Positions 23,621 to 32,420 of a stretch of DNA of 36,713 bases are shown here, piece after piece. The notes under the pieces are model-generated. The model was not told the DNA's origin and did no database searches. It saw only the letters and a list, made by a program, of their open reading frames with translations. Both the position numbers and the translations under genes were made by a program. Source of the stretch: Parabacteroides distasonis (GTDB lineage Bacteria; Bacteroidota; Bacteroidia; Bacteroidales; Tannerellaceae). Positions within the stretch are counted from its first letter, which is position 1; each line of letters starts with the position of its first letter. The DNA lies in contig NZ_SRYM01000043.1 in NCBI RefSeq assembly GCF_004793765.1, positions 1-36,713 of the forward strand, in the 5' to 3' direction.

Positions 23621-24205
23621 CTAATCAATTATGAATTTGACGCCCACCCCGAACTGGAAATGAAAGTGTCCGCTGTCATTTCCCCAGAGGCAACGCTCAC
23701 GGGCATGGAACAGCAATACCACCTGATTGGCAAGGTAGGTTTCTATCTCCAGCGATACCGCACCGCCATAGACAAACGCATCCCCGGCACACAGGCGTGA
23801 GCCGTCGAACAACGTACTTGTACCCCAATTCACGGTTTCATATCCTGCCAGCACCGAACCGCCGGCATAGCAGAGAAACACCTTGTTGGCATCCGAAAGG
23901 AAATTATAATAATAGCCGCCTTCCGCAGTGAATTGGGAAACCGGGACACGTATGTCCTTGTATGGATAATACTTCTGGAGATACTCGCCCCCGAATACCC
24001 ACTTATGGCAGCCGTTCACATATCTGTCCGTTCCCAGTCCGAAATGGTAACCCAATTCGTTACGTTTGTCCGCAGTGTGAAAACCGTCCGTCATACCGGC
24101 GGTAATACGCAGCCCTTTTGTACCGGGCAGGCAACGTTGGGCATGTGCCTTGTCCGTCAGGACAAAGCACAAAAACATACATATAATAACAGATACCCTT
24201 TTCAT
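23621..24205 (-). CDS. traO: Conjugal transfer protein TraO
   Basis: A 194-residue exported protein with signal peptide MKRVSVIICMFLCFVLTDKA. The rest alternates glycine- and aromatic-rich beta strands (GLRITAGMTDGFHT, GGYYYNFLSDANKVFLCYAG, FHFQFGVGVKFI), suggesting a small outer-membrane beta-barrel. It matches the TraO family of Bacteroides conjugative transposons. It is probably part of the outer-membrane end of the mating apparatus. It lies 1 base after traN and 3 bases before the methyltransferase gene. Confidence 0.88.
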   Translation of the reverse strand: MKRVSVIICMFLCFVLTDKAHAQRCLPGTKGLRITAGMTDGFHTADKRNELGYHFGLGTDRYVNGCHKWVFGGEYLQKYYPYKDIRVPVSQFTAEGGYYYNFLSDANKVFLCYAGGSVLAGYETVNWGTSTLFDGSRLCAGDAFVYGGAVSLEIETYLANQVVLLFHARERCLWGNDSGHFHFQFGVGVKFIID

Positions 24206-24206
24206 A

Positions 24207-25226
24207 CTATTTCACCTTCAGCTCGTTAATGACTTTGGCACGGATCAGCTCGGCGTTGGTCAGAATAAACCGCTGATGCCTTCCCCCGTTCTGCTCGTTC
24301 ATCTCGACAACCAGCTGCTTGTCATCCGGAAGGGTGAATTTGGGCAGGGTAAATACCGTCCGTTCCTTGCTTTTTCCATCAACCGCCGTTACATAGTTGA
24401 AGGCACGAAGCGGCACGATAACCTGTTCCTGAATGGCGGTACGTTTTGCAATCTTTTTGTCCACCACCTTAAAAGTAACGAAATCAACGGAGAACGGCAC
24501 GTTGGAAGCGTTTTTCAGTTCCGTATGGAAATAAAGCAGACCGTTGTGCGTATAAATCCCCTTCAGGATATACTGGATGCCGAAGCGCTTGCAGCCGATA
24601 TGCTTCACCAGACGTTTGTTGTTGTCATAGACGGACTTCATGATCAGCCGTACCAGCAGCGGGGACTCGCTGCCGAGTTCCGTAAGGTAGATTTCCTGAG
24701 AGTTGTTCGGCCGGTTCACCGCCTCGCCATCATGGATGAAGTCTTTCATCTCGATATTCAGCTTGGTCGGCTCGTCCGCATACTTCACATTGAATGTATA
24801 ATAGCTGCCGTCATCCGTGATCACCGCCAGATTCGTTTCACGGGAGAAGTCCCTCAACGCCGCTTTCACCCGAAGTACGTTCTCCGAACCGTCCGCTTTA
24901 CCGGCAAGAATGTCCGCCGATCCCAGATCCACATACTTGATAGCAGCTGGGAAGATAAGGTGTACCGTTTTATTGAATGTCACCTCCAAAGCGTATGGAG
25001 GAACCATCCGGTCGAATGCCACCGGGCGTGTCAGCCCGTCAAACAAATCACCGGTGGACGGACTGCGCCTTGCGTCCTCCTTATCCGGCAGCGGCATGGT
25101 TTCCGTTTCTCCGGAATCTGTCGTTTCTTCCGTGTCATTTCCCGTCTTTTCCACTTTCACGGTCTTTTGTGCATACGCACCGGTCATACCAATGGCAAAA
25201 GCCATCATTAAAATTACTTTTTTCAT
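24207..25226 (-). CDS. traN: Conjugal transfer protein TraN (DUF4138, VirB9-like)
   Basis: A 339-residue exported protein. The signal peptide MKKVILMMAFAIGMTGAYA is followed by an acidic linker (EKTGNDTEETTDSGETE), then the DUF4138 domain with conserved-looking segments (ALEVTFNKTVHLIFPAAIKY, ADILAGKADGSENVLRVKA, NLAVITDDGSYYTFNVKYA). TraN is equated with VirB9 of type IV secretion, an outer-membrane core component. It is followed by traO after one base and preceded by traM at a 41-base gap, so they share a transcript. Confidence 0.92.
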   Translation of the reverse strand: MKKVILMMAFAIGMTGAYAQKTVKVEKTGNDTEETTDSGETETMPLPDKEDARRSPSTGDLFDGLTRPVAFDRMVPPYALEVTFNKTVHLIFPAAIKYVDLGSADILAGKADGSENVLRVKAALRDFSRETNLAVITDDGSYYTFNVKYADEPTKLNIEMKDFIHDGEAVNRPNNSQEIYLTELGSESPLLVRLIMKSVYDNNKRLVKHIGCKRFGIQYILKGIYTHNGLLYFHTELKNASNVPFSVDFVTFKVVDKKIAKRTAIQEQVIVPLRAFNYVTAVDGKSKERTVFTLPKFTLPDDKQLVVEMNEQNGGRHQRFILTNAELIRAKVINELKVK

Positions 25227-25267
25227 GCTTGTTGTTTTTTCTTGATTGATAAATTAATTTTAACCGT

Positions 25268-26593
25268 TTATTGTCTTGACACGAGCAGTAGCTCGTAATC
25301 CGCCTTCAAAGTCGCCTTGGCAGTCCTGAACCTTGTGGAAAGGTATTGCGATGCGCCCTGTATCACCCCTTTGCCCAAGTCCGCAGCCAACTGTGCGCCG
25401 GCATTGGTGGAGATGTTGATGCTGCTTCCCATTGCCGAGCCCATGTTGGCCGCCATCTCCTTGACGGCGGTAAGCTCCTGCGATCCCCTGACCTCAATGC
25501 CCTTCATGCCCCTCGTGTCATAAGCGTCCAGTTCCACCGGCAGGATTGTTCCCTGAAAGGCAATCGAAGAAACGGTGATTTCCATGCGCTCACCGCTGAT
25601 TTTCGCCGTGCCGGTCAGTATCGTGTTGGCGGGTATGTACAACTCCCCGGCCTGCACCGGCTCCAGCAGGCGCAGACCCACTTCCTGACCGTCGCTTCCC
25701 GAAACTGTTACCGTCCTGTACACGCAGGCACGGATACCGTTCCTTTCCGTACGGCTCCGGACTGTCCCCACCGTGTGGAAACCCATGTTTCTGGGTTTGC
25801 CGTACTGTCTGGCAAACTCTTCATCGGACAGGGGTGCGGCCAGCAGGCTGACCACCCGTTCCGTTACCTGCGTAACCGGGCAGACCGGCGTTTTACCCGT
25901 AGAGGAGGACACGGCGACCTGTTTGGTTTCACCGCCGCCCGGCATGTACCTTGCCGCCATCTCGTAGGACTTCTCCATCAGCCGCAGTTGCTCCTCGCTG
26001 TTTTCTCTGGCCTTGCGCTCTTCCTCCGCCTGACGCTCCAGCTCCTGAATGCGCCATTCCAGTTCCAGTGTTTTCTGATCGTCTTCCGCAGGCCGTGTTT
26101 CATAAAAACTGCCCAACTGCCGGTTGATGTCCTGATAGGCATTGGCCGAGGAACGGATAGACGGACTGCCGTTGTCCGTGTCCTCTTCCGTCAGGAATAC
26201 TTCGTCCGCTGTTGGCTCTTCCTGTTCCAGTGATACCGCCAGATCCTGAAGCGTGTTCATTTTCTCCTTTTGTTTCTTTTCAAAGGCACTTTGTTCGTAG
26301 GCGGTCTTTTTATCCGACAGCAGCCCCTTGTCCTCCGGCATCGGAACATCCACGTTGAATCCCTCCCTTAATGGCTCGTCGCTGTCTGAAGGAGCGAATA
26401 TCAGCCACATCGCTCCCAGAAACACGAGAAAGAACAACGGATACACGAGCATCTTCTTCCGCTTGAGCATCTCTTCCGGAGTCAGAGGTCTGGCCTCTTT
26501 CTTCCCCTGTTTCGGCGTTTGCCCTTTCTCTTCCGCCTTTTCAGGCGTTGCAGCGTTCGCCGGTTGCCGTTCCTGATTTTTTAGGTTCTCCAT
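25268..26593 (-). CDS. traM: Conjugal transfer protein TraM (VirB10-like)
   Basis: A 441-residue protein with a cytoplasmic N-terminus rich in Q, E and K (1-46), a single membrane segment (about 50-67, VYPLFFLVFLGAMWLIF), a long charged periplasmic helix (residues about 165-210, with LELEWRIQELERQAEEE), and a C-terminal beta-rich TraM domain (about 255-441: LLEPVQAGELYIPANTILTG, then ITVSSIAF). This architecture matches VirB10, the core-complex scaffold linking both membranes. The start overlaps the end of traL by 53 bases on the same strand, so coupled translation is likely. Confidence 0.93.
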   Translation of the reverse strand: MENLKNQERQPANAATPEKAEEKGQTPKQGKKEARPLTPEEMLKRKKMLVYPLFFLVFLGAMWLIFAPSDSDEPLREGFNVDVPMPEDKGLLSDKKTAYEQSAFEKKQKEKMNTLQDLAVSLEQEEPTADEVFLTEEDTDNGSPSIRSSANAYQDINRQLGSFYETRPAEDDQKTLELEWRIQELERQAEEERKARENSEEQLRLMEKSYEMAARYMPGGGETKQVAVSSSTGKTPVCPVTQVTERVVSLLAAPLSDEEFARQYGKPRNMGFHTVGTVRSRTERNGIRACVYRTVTVSGSDGQEVGLRLLEPVQAGELYIPANTILTGTAKISGERMEITVSSIAFQGTILPVELDAYDTRGMKGIEVRGSQELTAVKEMAANMGSAMGSSINISTNAGAQLAADLGKGVIQGASQYLSTRFRTAKATLKADYELLLVSRQ

Positions 26594-26867
26594 AATCCAC
26601 CTGGTTTTTAATGTTTATACTATCCTTGTTTATCCCCCTGTACAGCTCCATCCGCCTGATATGCTCCATTTGCAACTGCTCCCCCTCATGCCTGCCGATG
26701 CGGTATATCGAAGATACCGTCATGTATATCGACAGACAGCCGAAGCCGGTGAGCATGACCACCACGCAGACGAGCCGTACATCGGGCGACATCCGTCCGC
26801 ACAGATAGCGGAGTCCGTCGTCTATCCTGTCAGGCACGTACCTGATCCATTTTTTCAATCGGTTCAT
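26541..26867 (-). CDS. traL: Conjugal transfer protein TraL (DUF3989)
   Basis: A 108-residue membrane protein with one clear hydrophobic segment (about 33-52, LVCVVVMLTGFGCLSIYMTV) after a basic N-terminal part (NRLKKWIRYVPDRIDDGLRYL). The C-terminal half (residues 70-108) is polar. Members of DUF3989 occupy the traL position between traK and traM in Bacteroides transposons. It probably localises to the inner membrane as a small accessory of the mating apparatus. It overlaps the traM start by 53 bases. Confidence 0.85.
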   Translation of the reverse strand: MNRLKKWIRYVPDRIDDGLRYLCGRMSPDVRLVCVVVMLTGFGCLSIYMTVSSIYRIGRHEGEQLQMEHIRRMELYRGINKDSINIKNQVDYGEPKKSGTATGERCNA

Positions 26868-26885
26868 TTCCTGTCTTTTTTTAAG

Positions 26886-27509
26886 TTATCGTTCAATGGT
26901 TCTCAAATCCCGGTTCTCCACGATATTGAACTGCTCCATCGTGAAGCCGTGCGGGTTATTGTCCGACCTGACCGAGTTCAACAGCCGGCAACGGGTTACA
27001 AGGCTCCGTTCCGTGATGTTGCTTGACCTGACCAGCGACTGCCGTGCGTAGGTCGTTACCACATACGGGTAGCTGTTGAAGTCGCACGCCACGCTGTCCA
27101 CCCGGATGCTCTGGTTGATATTGGCCGAGATTATACGGTTGTAATACCCCTTTTCCTCCCAGTCCTTGTAGTAGCGGAACGCACTCTCGTCGCACAGGAA
27201 CAACGCCCTGCGGATATTCGACTCGATAGCCGCCTTGTCGGGCGACAAGGTGAAAAACAGCTCGTGAAAACGCCGGATATGTTCTTTCGCCTCCACCGGC
27301 CTGTTCTGCGAAAGGTCTTGGGAAAGAGCAAGTATCAGGGACTTCCCATTGTCCAGCACATAGATTTTCTCCCTCTGCCGTTCGGCGAACCGGTAGGAAC
27401 TCCAGAGAGCATAGCCGGTAACCAGAGCACAGAGCGAAACGAACACGATACCCATCGTGCGGATTTGCCGGAAGCTCGTTTCTATATTCTTCAAACTCTT
27501 AAATTCCAT
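26886..27509 (-). CDS. traK: Conjugal transfer protein TraK (VirB8-like)
   Basis: A 207-residue inner-membrane protein. A short cytoplasmic N-terminus (MEFKSLKNIETSFRQIR) is followed by one membrane helix (about 19-36, MGIVFVSLCALVTGYALW) and a periplasmic alpha/beta domain (about 45-207: LSLIL region, then the FYYKDW-like helix and TYARQSLVRSSNITERSLV). The arrangement matches VirB8, which nucleates type IV secretion assembly. It ends 18 bases before the traL start and begins 24 bases after traJ, all on one strand. Confidence 0.92.
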   Translation of the reverse strand: MEFKSLKNIETSFRQIRTMGIVFVSLCALVTGYALWSSYRFAERQREKIYVLDNGKSLILALSQDLSQNRPVEAKEHIRRFHELFFTLSPDKAAIESNIRRALFLCDESAFRYYKDWEEKGYYNRIISANINQSIRVDSVACDFNSYPYVVTTYARQSLVRSSNITERSLVTRCRLLNSVRSDNNPHGFTMEQFNIVENRDLRTIER

Positions 27510-27533
27510 ATGTTTATAAGATTTTATATTGGG

Positions 27534-28541
27534 TTATCTGCCTCTTAACTTGCCGGCTACATGACCGACGGCTGCACCGGAAACAGCGGCAGCCGCACGT
27601 CCGCCCTTCAATGACCACGAGTTGACCTGCTTGCCGTAGTTGCCGGCTCCCGATGCCTGAATCACCCATGTGGATACTGTCGGAATGGTGAAATACCCCA
27701 CAATGGCTATCAGCATGAAGATGATGTAAGCGGAATTGTTCACGTCGGGCACATAGGCGGGATCGCTCAGTGCGGCGATGTCCTTTTCGATCATCAGTAC
27801 CTGAATCCTTGCCAGCACGGAACTGAACAGGTCGGATATGGGCAGCCACAGATAGATGCTGATATACTGGCAAATCCATTGGATCATCGTATTGTGGAAG
27901 CCGTCGTACACCGATATGGCGAACGACAGGGGCCCCAGAATGCTCAATACGATCAGGAAGAAGGTTCTCAGCGTGTCCAGTACCAGCGAAACCGACTGGA
28001 ACAGCAGTTCCAGAAAGCTGCGGAGAAAATTGTTCACGCCCTGCCTGGCCTGGTATTTGAAGCGTTCCGCCGCCATGCCCGCCATCGCTTTCAAGTCCGA
28101 AGGCGACCATCCCAGATCCTCGATCTGGCGTTCATATTCCTCGTTGTCGACCAGATACGCCGTTTCCGGATTCCTTGTCATCGCCTCGTATTCCAGCTTC
28201 TGCCGCTTCTCGGAATACTCCCGTATGTTCAGCGTCTGGCCTTCCATTATATCGTGGCAGCCGGTAACCACAGGATTCATGATGCCGTTGAGAGTTCCCA
28301 GAACGAATGTGGGGAAGAACATGATGCACGCACCCAGACAAAAAGGTCTGAAGAGCGGGTAAATGTCAATCGGCTCGGCTCTCGAAAGAGCCTGCCACAC
28401 CCGTGAGGCCACATAGAACAGTGCACCCAGTGCGGCCACTCCGGTAGCCACACCCGTGATGTCCGAACAGAGCGGCATCATCTCGTCATAAAGGTTGCGC
28501 AACACTTCGTGAAGGTTGCTGAAAGTTTCCTCGCCCGTCAT
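27534..28541 (-). CDS. traJ: Conjugal transfer protein TraJ (VirB6-like)
   Basis: A polytopic inner-membrane protein of about 335 residues. I chose the start at 28541 (MTGEETFSNLHEVLRNLYDE), because the traI stop ends at 28543 and this matches the family's usual beginning. A longer frame to 28613 would overlap traI. Hydrophobic segments include GVAALGALFYVASRVW (about 40), PFCLGACIMFFPTFVLG (about 68), DTLRTFFLIVLSILGPLSFA (about 190) and YIIFMLIAIVGYFTIPTVS (about 270). The C-terminus is glycine- and alanine-rich. VirB6-like proteins form part of the inner-membrane channel for the transferred DNA. Confidence 0.92.
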   Translation of the reverse strand: MTGEETFSNLHEVLRNLYDEMMPLCSDITGVATGVAALGALFYVASRVWQALSRAEPIDIYPLFRPFCLGACIMFFPTFVLGTLNGIMNPVVTGCHDIMEGQTLNIREYSEKRQKLEYEAMTRNPETAYLVDNEEYERQIEDLGWSPSDLKAMAGMAAERFKYQARQGVNNFLRSFLELLFQSVSLVLDTLRTFFLIVLSILGPLSFAISVYDGFHNTMIQWICQYISIYLWLPISDLFSSVLARIQVLMIEKDIAALSDPAYVPDVNNSAYIIFMLIAIVGYFTIPTVSTWVIQASGAGNYGKQVNSWSLKGGRAAAAVSGAAVGHVAGKLRGR

Positions 28542-28542
28542 G

Positions 28543-29172
28543 TCACCAGTATTTTTGATTGTCCGTTCCGTACAAGTCCAGCACCCTTCGGGTATCGTTC
28601 TTCTTTTTTGCACGCAGGTAAGAGATGCCGATGTTCCGGTTCGTGTAATACCTGACCAGATTGCGTTGGTTTCTTACGTCACGGTACACACGGTCGATCA
28701 CATCCATGCGCTCCTTATCCGTCATGGAAAGGCTGGTGGAGGTTACGACCGTCTTCATCTCGTTCAGCATACCGCTGCTCTCTTCCAGCATCTTCGCATA
28801 TCCGGAAGCGATTGCCGAAAGCTCGTCCGGCGTATAGTTCTCGTCCGTCAGCATTTTCTGGAAAGAGTTTACATAGATGTCCGATATTTCACCGACCAGA
28901 AGAACGGTCTGCTGTACCTTGCGGGCATCCTTAACCAGATTGTTGACCGCTTTCAATGCGTCGTAATAACGCTTCCCCTGTTCGTAGATCTTGACTGTTT
29001 CCTGAAAATTCTTCACCATATTTTCTGCCGTCGTCGTGGTCTGCACCACATTGCGGGTTGTATTCACGATGCTTTGTGCAAAGTTCGAGGGATCGAACGT
29101 CACCCATTGTGCCTTTACTGCCATAATCGGGCAAAGAAGCCCGGCCAGGCAGACAGCCATAATTCGTTTCAT
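28543..29172 (-). CDS. traI: Conjugal transfer protein TraI (DUF4141)
   Basis: A 209-residue exported protein with signal peptide MKRIMAVCLAGLLCPIMAVKA. The mature part is almost wholly alpha-helical (VQTTTTAENMVKNFQETVKI, KMLEESSGMLNEMKTVVTS), consistent with DUF4141 and a VirB5-like minor pilus or core component. That analogy is inference. traI ends immediately before the traJ ATG (TGACATG), giving coupled translation. The 79 bases upstream of its start separate it from traH and hold no obvious gene. Confidence 0.88.
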   Translation of the reverse strand: MKRIMAVCLAGLLCPIMAVKAQWVTFDPSNFAQSIVNTTRNVVQTTTTAENMVKNFQETVKIYEQGKRYYDALKAVNNLVKDARKVQQTVLLVGEISDIYVNSFQKMLTDENYTPDELSAIASGYAKMLEESSGMLNEMKTVVTSTSLSMTDKERMDVIDRVYRDVRNQRNLVRYYTNRNIGISYLRAKKKNDTRRVLDLYGTDNQKYW

Positions 29173-29251
29173 GTCTTTTAAAATTTTAATGTTGAATAAA
29201 TCGGATAGTTGTTCCTGTCATTTACGGGAGAACCGGAGTTCTCCATTTTCC

Positions 29252-29530
29252 CTATGAGTCATCCGCACGTACATAGATCCCTTCGGTAGCCAGCACCAGC
29301 CGGTCTTCCTCCCGGTCATAAGCGAGCTGCACCCTCCCCAGCAGGTCTGCCCAGATGATGCCGCCGCTTTGGTGGATCGTGCCTACCACCACCGCATCAA
29401 GGTGGTAGGTCAGGGCAATCTTGTATGCGCCACCGTCACGGAATACGGTAACGGGCGGCGACTTGCGGTTGCTTTTCCACTCCCCGCATATCCAGTAGAG
29501 CGGAAACAAGGTTTCATACTCCATAGGCAT
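29252..29530 (-). CDS. Small conjugation-operon protein TraH-like (DUF3876)
   Basis: A 92-residue soluble protein, mostly beta-rich, with LYWICGEWKSN, GGAYKIALTYHLDAVVVGTI and DRLVLATEGIYVR. It occupies the traH position between traG and traI and matches the DUF3876-type small proteins there. No signal peptide is seen. Its start lies directly at the end of traG, so it was translated with it. With traG interrupted by the intron and truncated upstream, its expression depends on read-through or intron splicing. The exact function is unknown. Confidence 0.7.
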   Translation of the reverse strand: MPMEYETLFPLYWICGEWKSNRKSPPVTVFRDGGAYKIALTYHLDAVVVGTIHQSGGIIWADLLGRVQLAYDREEDRLVLATEGIYVRADDS

Positions 29531-30019
29531 TTACGGTATTTCATTGCTTTGATTCCGTTTCTTTTCCGCAAGCCTTCGGATAGCCAGTTCGATATTGCCG
29601 TCCAGCTGTTTCGCCAGTTGTTCCACTTCCACCTTCTCGCTCTCTTCGGTCGTGTAGCACAGATATTCTTCGGGCGATACCTCCGTGGCGTACACCGTTG
29701 ACTGTACGCCCCCCAATCCGAACCAGACCTCCTTGTATTTGCGTTTCGGGTCATTGGACATGTTCACCGACAGGATCTGCGCCTTTTCTTTGTCCGTCAG
29801 TCCCAGCAGGGACTGTATCTGCGAGAACTTGTTAAGGTACTTCCTCTGGTCAAGCAGAATCTTGCAGTCGCTGTTGTTCACTATGGACTCCTTTACGATA
29901 GGCGAGGAAATGATGTCATCGACTTCCTGCGTCACCACAACAGCCTCTCCGTAAAATTTGCGGACAGTCTTGAAAAGATAGCGGATGTAGTCCGCCATCC
30001 CTTCCTTGGCGATAGCCTT
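29531..30019 (-). pseudogene. traG: traG 3' exon (VirB4-like ATPase C-terminus)
   Basis: The C-terminal about 162 residues of TraG, the VirB4-like conjugation ATPase, starting at KAIAKEGMADYIRYLFKTV and containing VVTQEVDDIISSPIVKESI. The coding part begins right after the group II intron. Bases before 30020 in this frame (LLNRNLTPLEP) are intron sequence, not TraG. Joined to the 5' part by splicing, it would restore EEAW-KAIA, the normal TraG continuity after the Walker B. The ATPase is nonetheless missing its N-terminal half (see 32421), so this gene is judged inactive in this copy. Confidence 0.85.
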
Positions 30020-30060
30020 GCCGGGTAGGTCAGGGGCATTACTGCCCCTTTCCCCCCTCA

Positions 30061-30094
30061 GAACCGTACGTGAAAGTTTCCAATCATACGGCTC
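30061..30094 (-). ncRNA. Group II intron domain V (catalytic hairpin)
   Basis: A 34-base hairpin on the minus strand, GAGCCGTATG at its 5' side pairing with CACGTACGGTTC through the GAAA-type loop. It carries the AGC catalytic triad position and a two-base bulge, as in known domain V. Domain VI follows at once, with GGGGCAGTAATGCCCC as stem-loop and a probable branch-point A in the TGACC segment. Confidence 0.85.
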
Positions 30095-30135
30095 AAGCGG
30101 TGTTAAATTTCTATTTAATAGAAACCAGCTCATAG

Positions 30136-31836
30136 TTACATCTTATTAGTTTGAATGACTTTTCTTCTACAACTGTCATGCAACAGGAAATTTACTTTCT
30201 TGCCGTTGACTGTTTGTTGGGAAGTTCCCCAAGGATGTTCCTTGTCTATGGGTTTACCACATACGGGACATAAATGGTTCTGTCTTTCCCACATGTACAG
30301 CAACGATTTCCTACCGTTGAGCGACTGTAGCATCTTGTAAGTCTTGCGCTTTTCAAAATACTCTGTCCATTCGGGGTCAAAGGGATTTGCTTCACCTTTT
30401 ACCTTGACATATCGGGTAATCTTTGTGTCATACAGCCTCTTTAGTGCAATCCTGTCATCAGTCTTGCCTTTCTTGAAGTTTGCCACGAAGCACCAGTTAC
30501 GGTTTTTTACCCGTGTAAAGTATCGTTCGGCAATCCAATATTTGCCTTTCTTGGGGTGTCGTCTCTTAGCCCATTGCCATAACTTTTCAAATATCAGGTA
30601 GTCTGCTTTTCTGAATGTGTCAGAAGCCACACAATTCTTATAGTAGTTTACCCAGCCTGTTATCACAGGATTCAAGAACCTTATGAGTGATTCCTGTTTG
30701 CTTCCTTTATTGGAATCAATGATTCCCCGGATTTTCTGCATGAATTTCTTCAGGCTCTTTTTGGACGGTTTGATTAGAAGCACTCCTTTGTATTTTCGGA
30801 TATTGTACCCAAGAAAATCAAAACCATCATCAATGTGTGTAATCTTTGTTTTCTCTTCCGACAGGGTCAGCCCCCTTTCTTTAAGAAAATCCACCACTAA
30901 CGGTTTGATTTCTTCCAAAGCTTCCTTGCTTCTGCCTGTGATGATAAAATCATCCGCATAGCGTACAAGATGTACTTTGGGATAGTAGGTCGTTTTCCTG
31001 TTTATACATTTCTTGTGATACTTCTCTGCAAGCATAGTTTGCAGTCCGTCCAGTGTCATGTTCGCAAGAGTTGGTGAAATGATACCGCCCTGTGGAGTGC
31101 CCTCTTCCGTGGGGAATAGCTCCTTGTTGAAGACGAAACCGCATTTGAGCCATTTCCGCAGCATCACTTTATCCATAGGGATATTGTTCAGCAACCAGTC
31201 GTGGCTGATGTGGTCGAAACAGCCTTTGATGTCACCCTCCATAATCCACTCAGGGGAAGCTTTCTTTGCAAGGACGCAAAAGCACTGTTCCCTTGCATCT
31301 CCAGTACTTCTTTCTTTGCGGAAACCGTAAGAATTACTGTCAGCGGTTGTTTCAGATACAGGTTCCAACGCAAGCAGATATAATGCCTGCATAGCCCTGT
31401 CTTTCATTGTTGGGATTCCCAATGGACGTAGTTTCCCGTTACTCTTTTTGATATTGACCCTTTTTAATGGCTGGGGTTTGTAACCTCTTCTTTTCAGTTC
31501 ACCGATAGCCTTGAATTTGGCATTGGAAGTTGACCATTTCACCTTGTCAACGCCTGCGGTGTCACTGCCACTGTTTGATGTAACTCGCTTTACGGCTAAA
31601 GCCTTAGCGTAAAACGAATGCGTCAGCACCCACTGCAAGGATTTCACCCTGCCGTGTTTGCCCGCCTTTTGAGCTTTTACAATACGTGCTTGTAGCTTAT
31701 TAACCGCTATCTTGCACTTGTTCCAGTCTATGCTTTCCCAAGTGTTCCATTTCCGGTCAGTAGATGCACACGATGTTTTAATTTCGTTCATTTGCTTTTC
31801 TTCTTTAATAAGTTCTATAAGTTTCTTGTAAAACAT
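30136..31836 (-). CDS. Group II intron reverse transcriptase / maturase
   Basis: An intron-encoded protein of about 551-566 residues. The probable true start is the ATG at 31791 (MNEIKTSCAS), with the longer frame to 31836 possible. Reverse transcriptase blocks are visible: LRPLGIPTMKDRAMQALY (RT2), GDIKGCFDHISHDWLL (RT3), GTPQGGIISPTLANM (RT4), and RYADDFIITG (RT5, YADD active site). The maturase X domain with GWVNYYKNCV lies about residues 385-460. The C-terminus has a zinc-binding CPVCGK and HDSC of an HNH endonuclease domain, but the catalytic histidine pair is not seen. It splices the intron and copies it to new sites. The gene is intact. Confidence 0.93.
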   Translation of the reverse strand: MFYKKLIELIKEEKQMNEIKTSCASTDRKWNTWESIDWNKCKIAVNKLQARIVKAQKAGKHGRVKSLQWVLTHSFYAKALAVKRVTSNSGSDTAGVDKVKWSTSNAKFKAIGELKRRGYKPQPLKRVNIKKSNGKLRPLGIPTMKDRAMQALYLLALEPVSETTADSNSYGFRKERSTGDAREQCFCVLAKKASPEWIMEGDIKGCFDHISHDWLLNNIPMDKVMLRKWLKCGFVFNKELFPTEEGTPQGGIISPTLANMTLDGLQTMLAEKYHKKCINRKTTYYPKVHLVRYADDFIITGRSKEALEEIKPLVVDFLKERGLTLSEEKTKITHIDDGFDFLGYNIRKYKGVLLIKPSKKSLKKFMQKIRGIIDSNKGSKQESLIRFLNPVITGWVNYYKNCVASDTFRKADYLIFEKLWQWAKRRHPKKGKYWIAERYFTRVKNRNWCFVANFKKGKTDDRIALKRLYDTKITRYVKVKGEANPFDPEWTEYFEKRKTYKMLQSLNGRKSLLYMWERQNHLCPVCGKPIDKEHPWGTSQQTVNGKKVNFLLHDSCRRKVIQTNKM

Positions 31837-32420
31837 CCACCATGCGGAAGTCTGCCCACTTTCGTGTGAGGTGATGTTTCAACCTCTATCCGTCCCATTA
31901 CAGGACGGCATTCGCTTTCTCCGCATTCCTCTGCCCGCACTCCATTCGGCTTCACTTACGGTCTGCTTACCTGTTGTTACACAGGAGAAGTACGGGTTTA
32001 CCATGTTTCTTGTATATGACAAACGAATGGGTTAGAATCCGTCTATCCGCCGGCAGTCGTTATGTCCGTGTAACCTTAGCATGGAGAAGGTTATCCGACT
32101 GCGTCCCTTTTGGGTTAGAGCCCAGTATCATTAGCGGCTCATTCGAAGTTACGACGTTTATCAACGGTTCACATTACGTTATTCATACCATTCAGCCTAG
32201 CTCCCCTGCCATTCGATACTAACGGCAGTTGTAATCCCCTCACGGTTCAAACTTCTCCTTTCGGAAGGGCTTCATTGTTGGTTCTGTTACCGCACGGGTT
32301 CATTGCTTAATACCGCACGTTCCCATAGGCTACTGTTGACGGAACAACAGGTTCAATCATTCTAATTCCAACTCGTGGAATGAAAGTTGAACAATCATAT
32401 ACAAGACTTACATGTCACAA

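Larger units (their letters stand above)
30020..32420 (-). mobile_element. Group II intron in traG
   Basis: A 2.4-kb group II intron in the same orientation as traG, so it can splice from its transcript. It contains the reverse transcriptase/maturase ORF (30136-31836) and the 34-nt domain V at 30061-30094 followed by a domain VI hairpin. The 5' exon ends GAAGCGTGG (32421 and up) and the 3' exon starts AAGGCTATC (30019 and down). The 5' end reads TTGTGACATG, not the usual GUGYG, and the 3' end is GACCTACCCGGC, so the junctions are within a few bases of those given but not proven. About 580 bases upstream of the ORF hold the 5' domains (I to IV start). Confidence 0.85.

Noticed and set aside
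24150-25211. Long plus-strand open frame opposite traN
   Set aside because: It is the antisense shadow of traN, which has a signal peptide, family match and operon position on the other strand.
25346-26233. Plus-strand 295-codon frame inside traM
   Set aside because: Antisense shadow of traM; composition biased by traM codons, no supporting signal.
31974-32222. 82-codon frame in the 5' part of the group II intron
   Set aside because: Lies within structural RNA domains of the intron and on the opposite strand to its protein; not a plausible gene.
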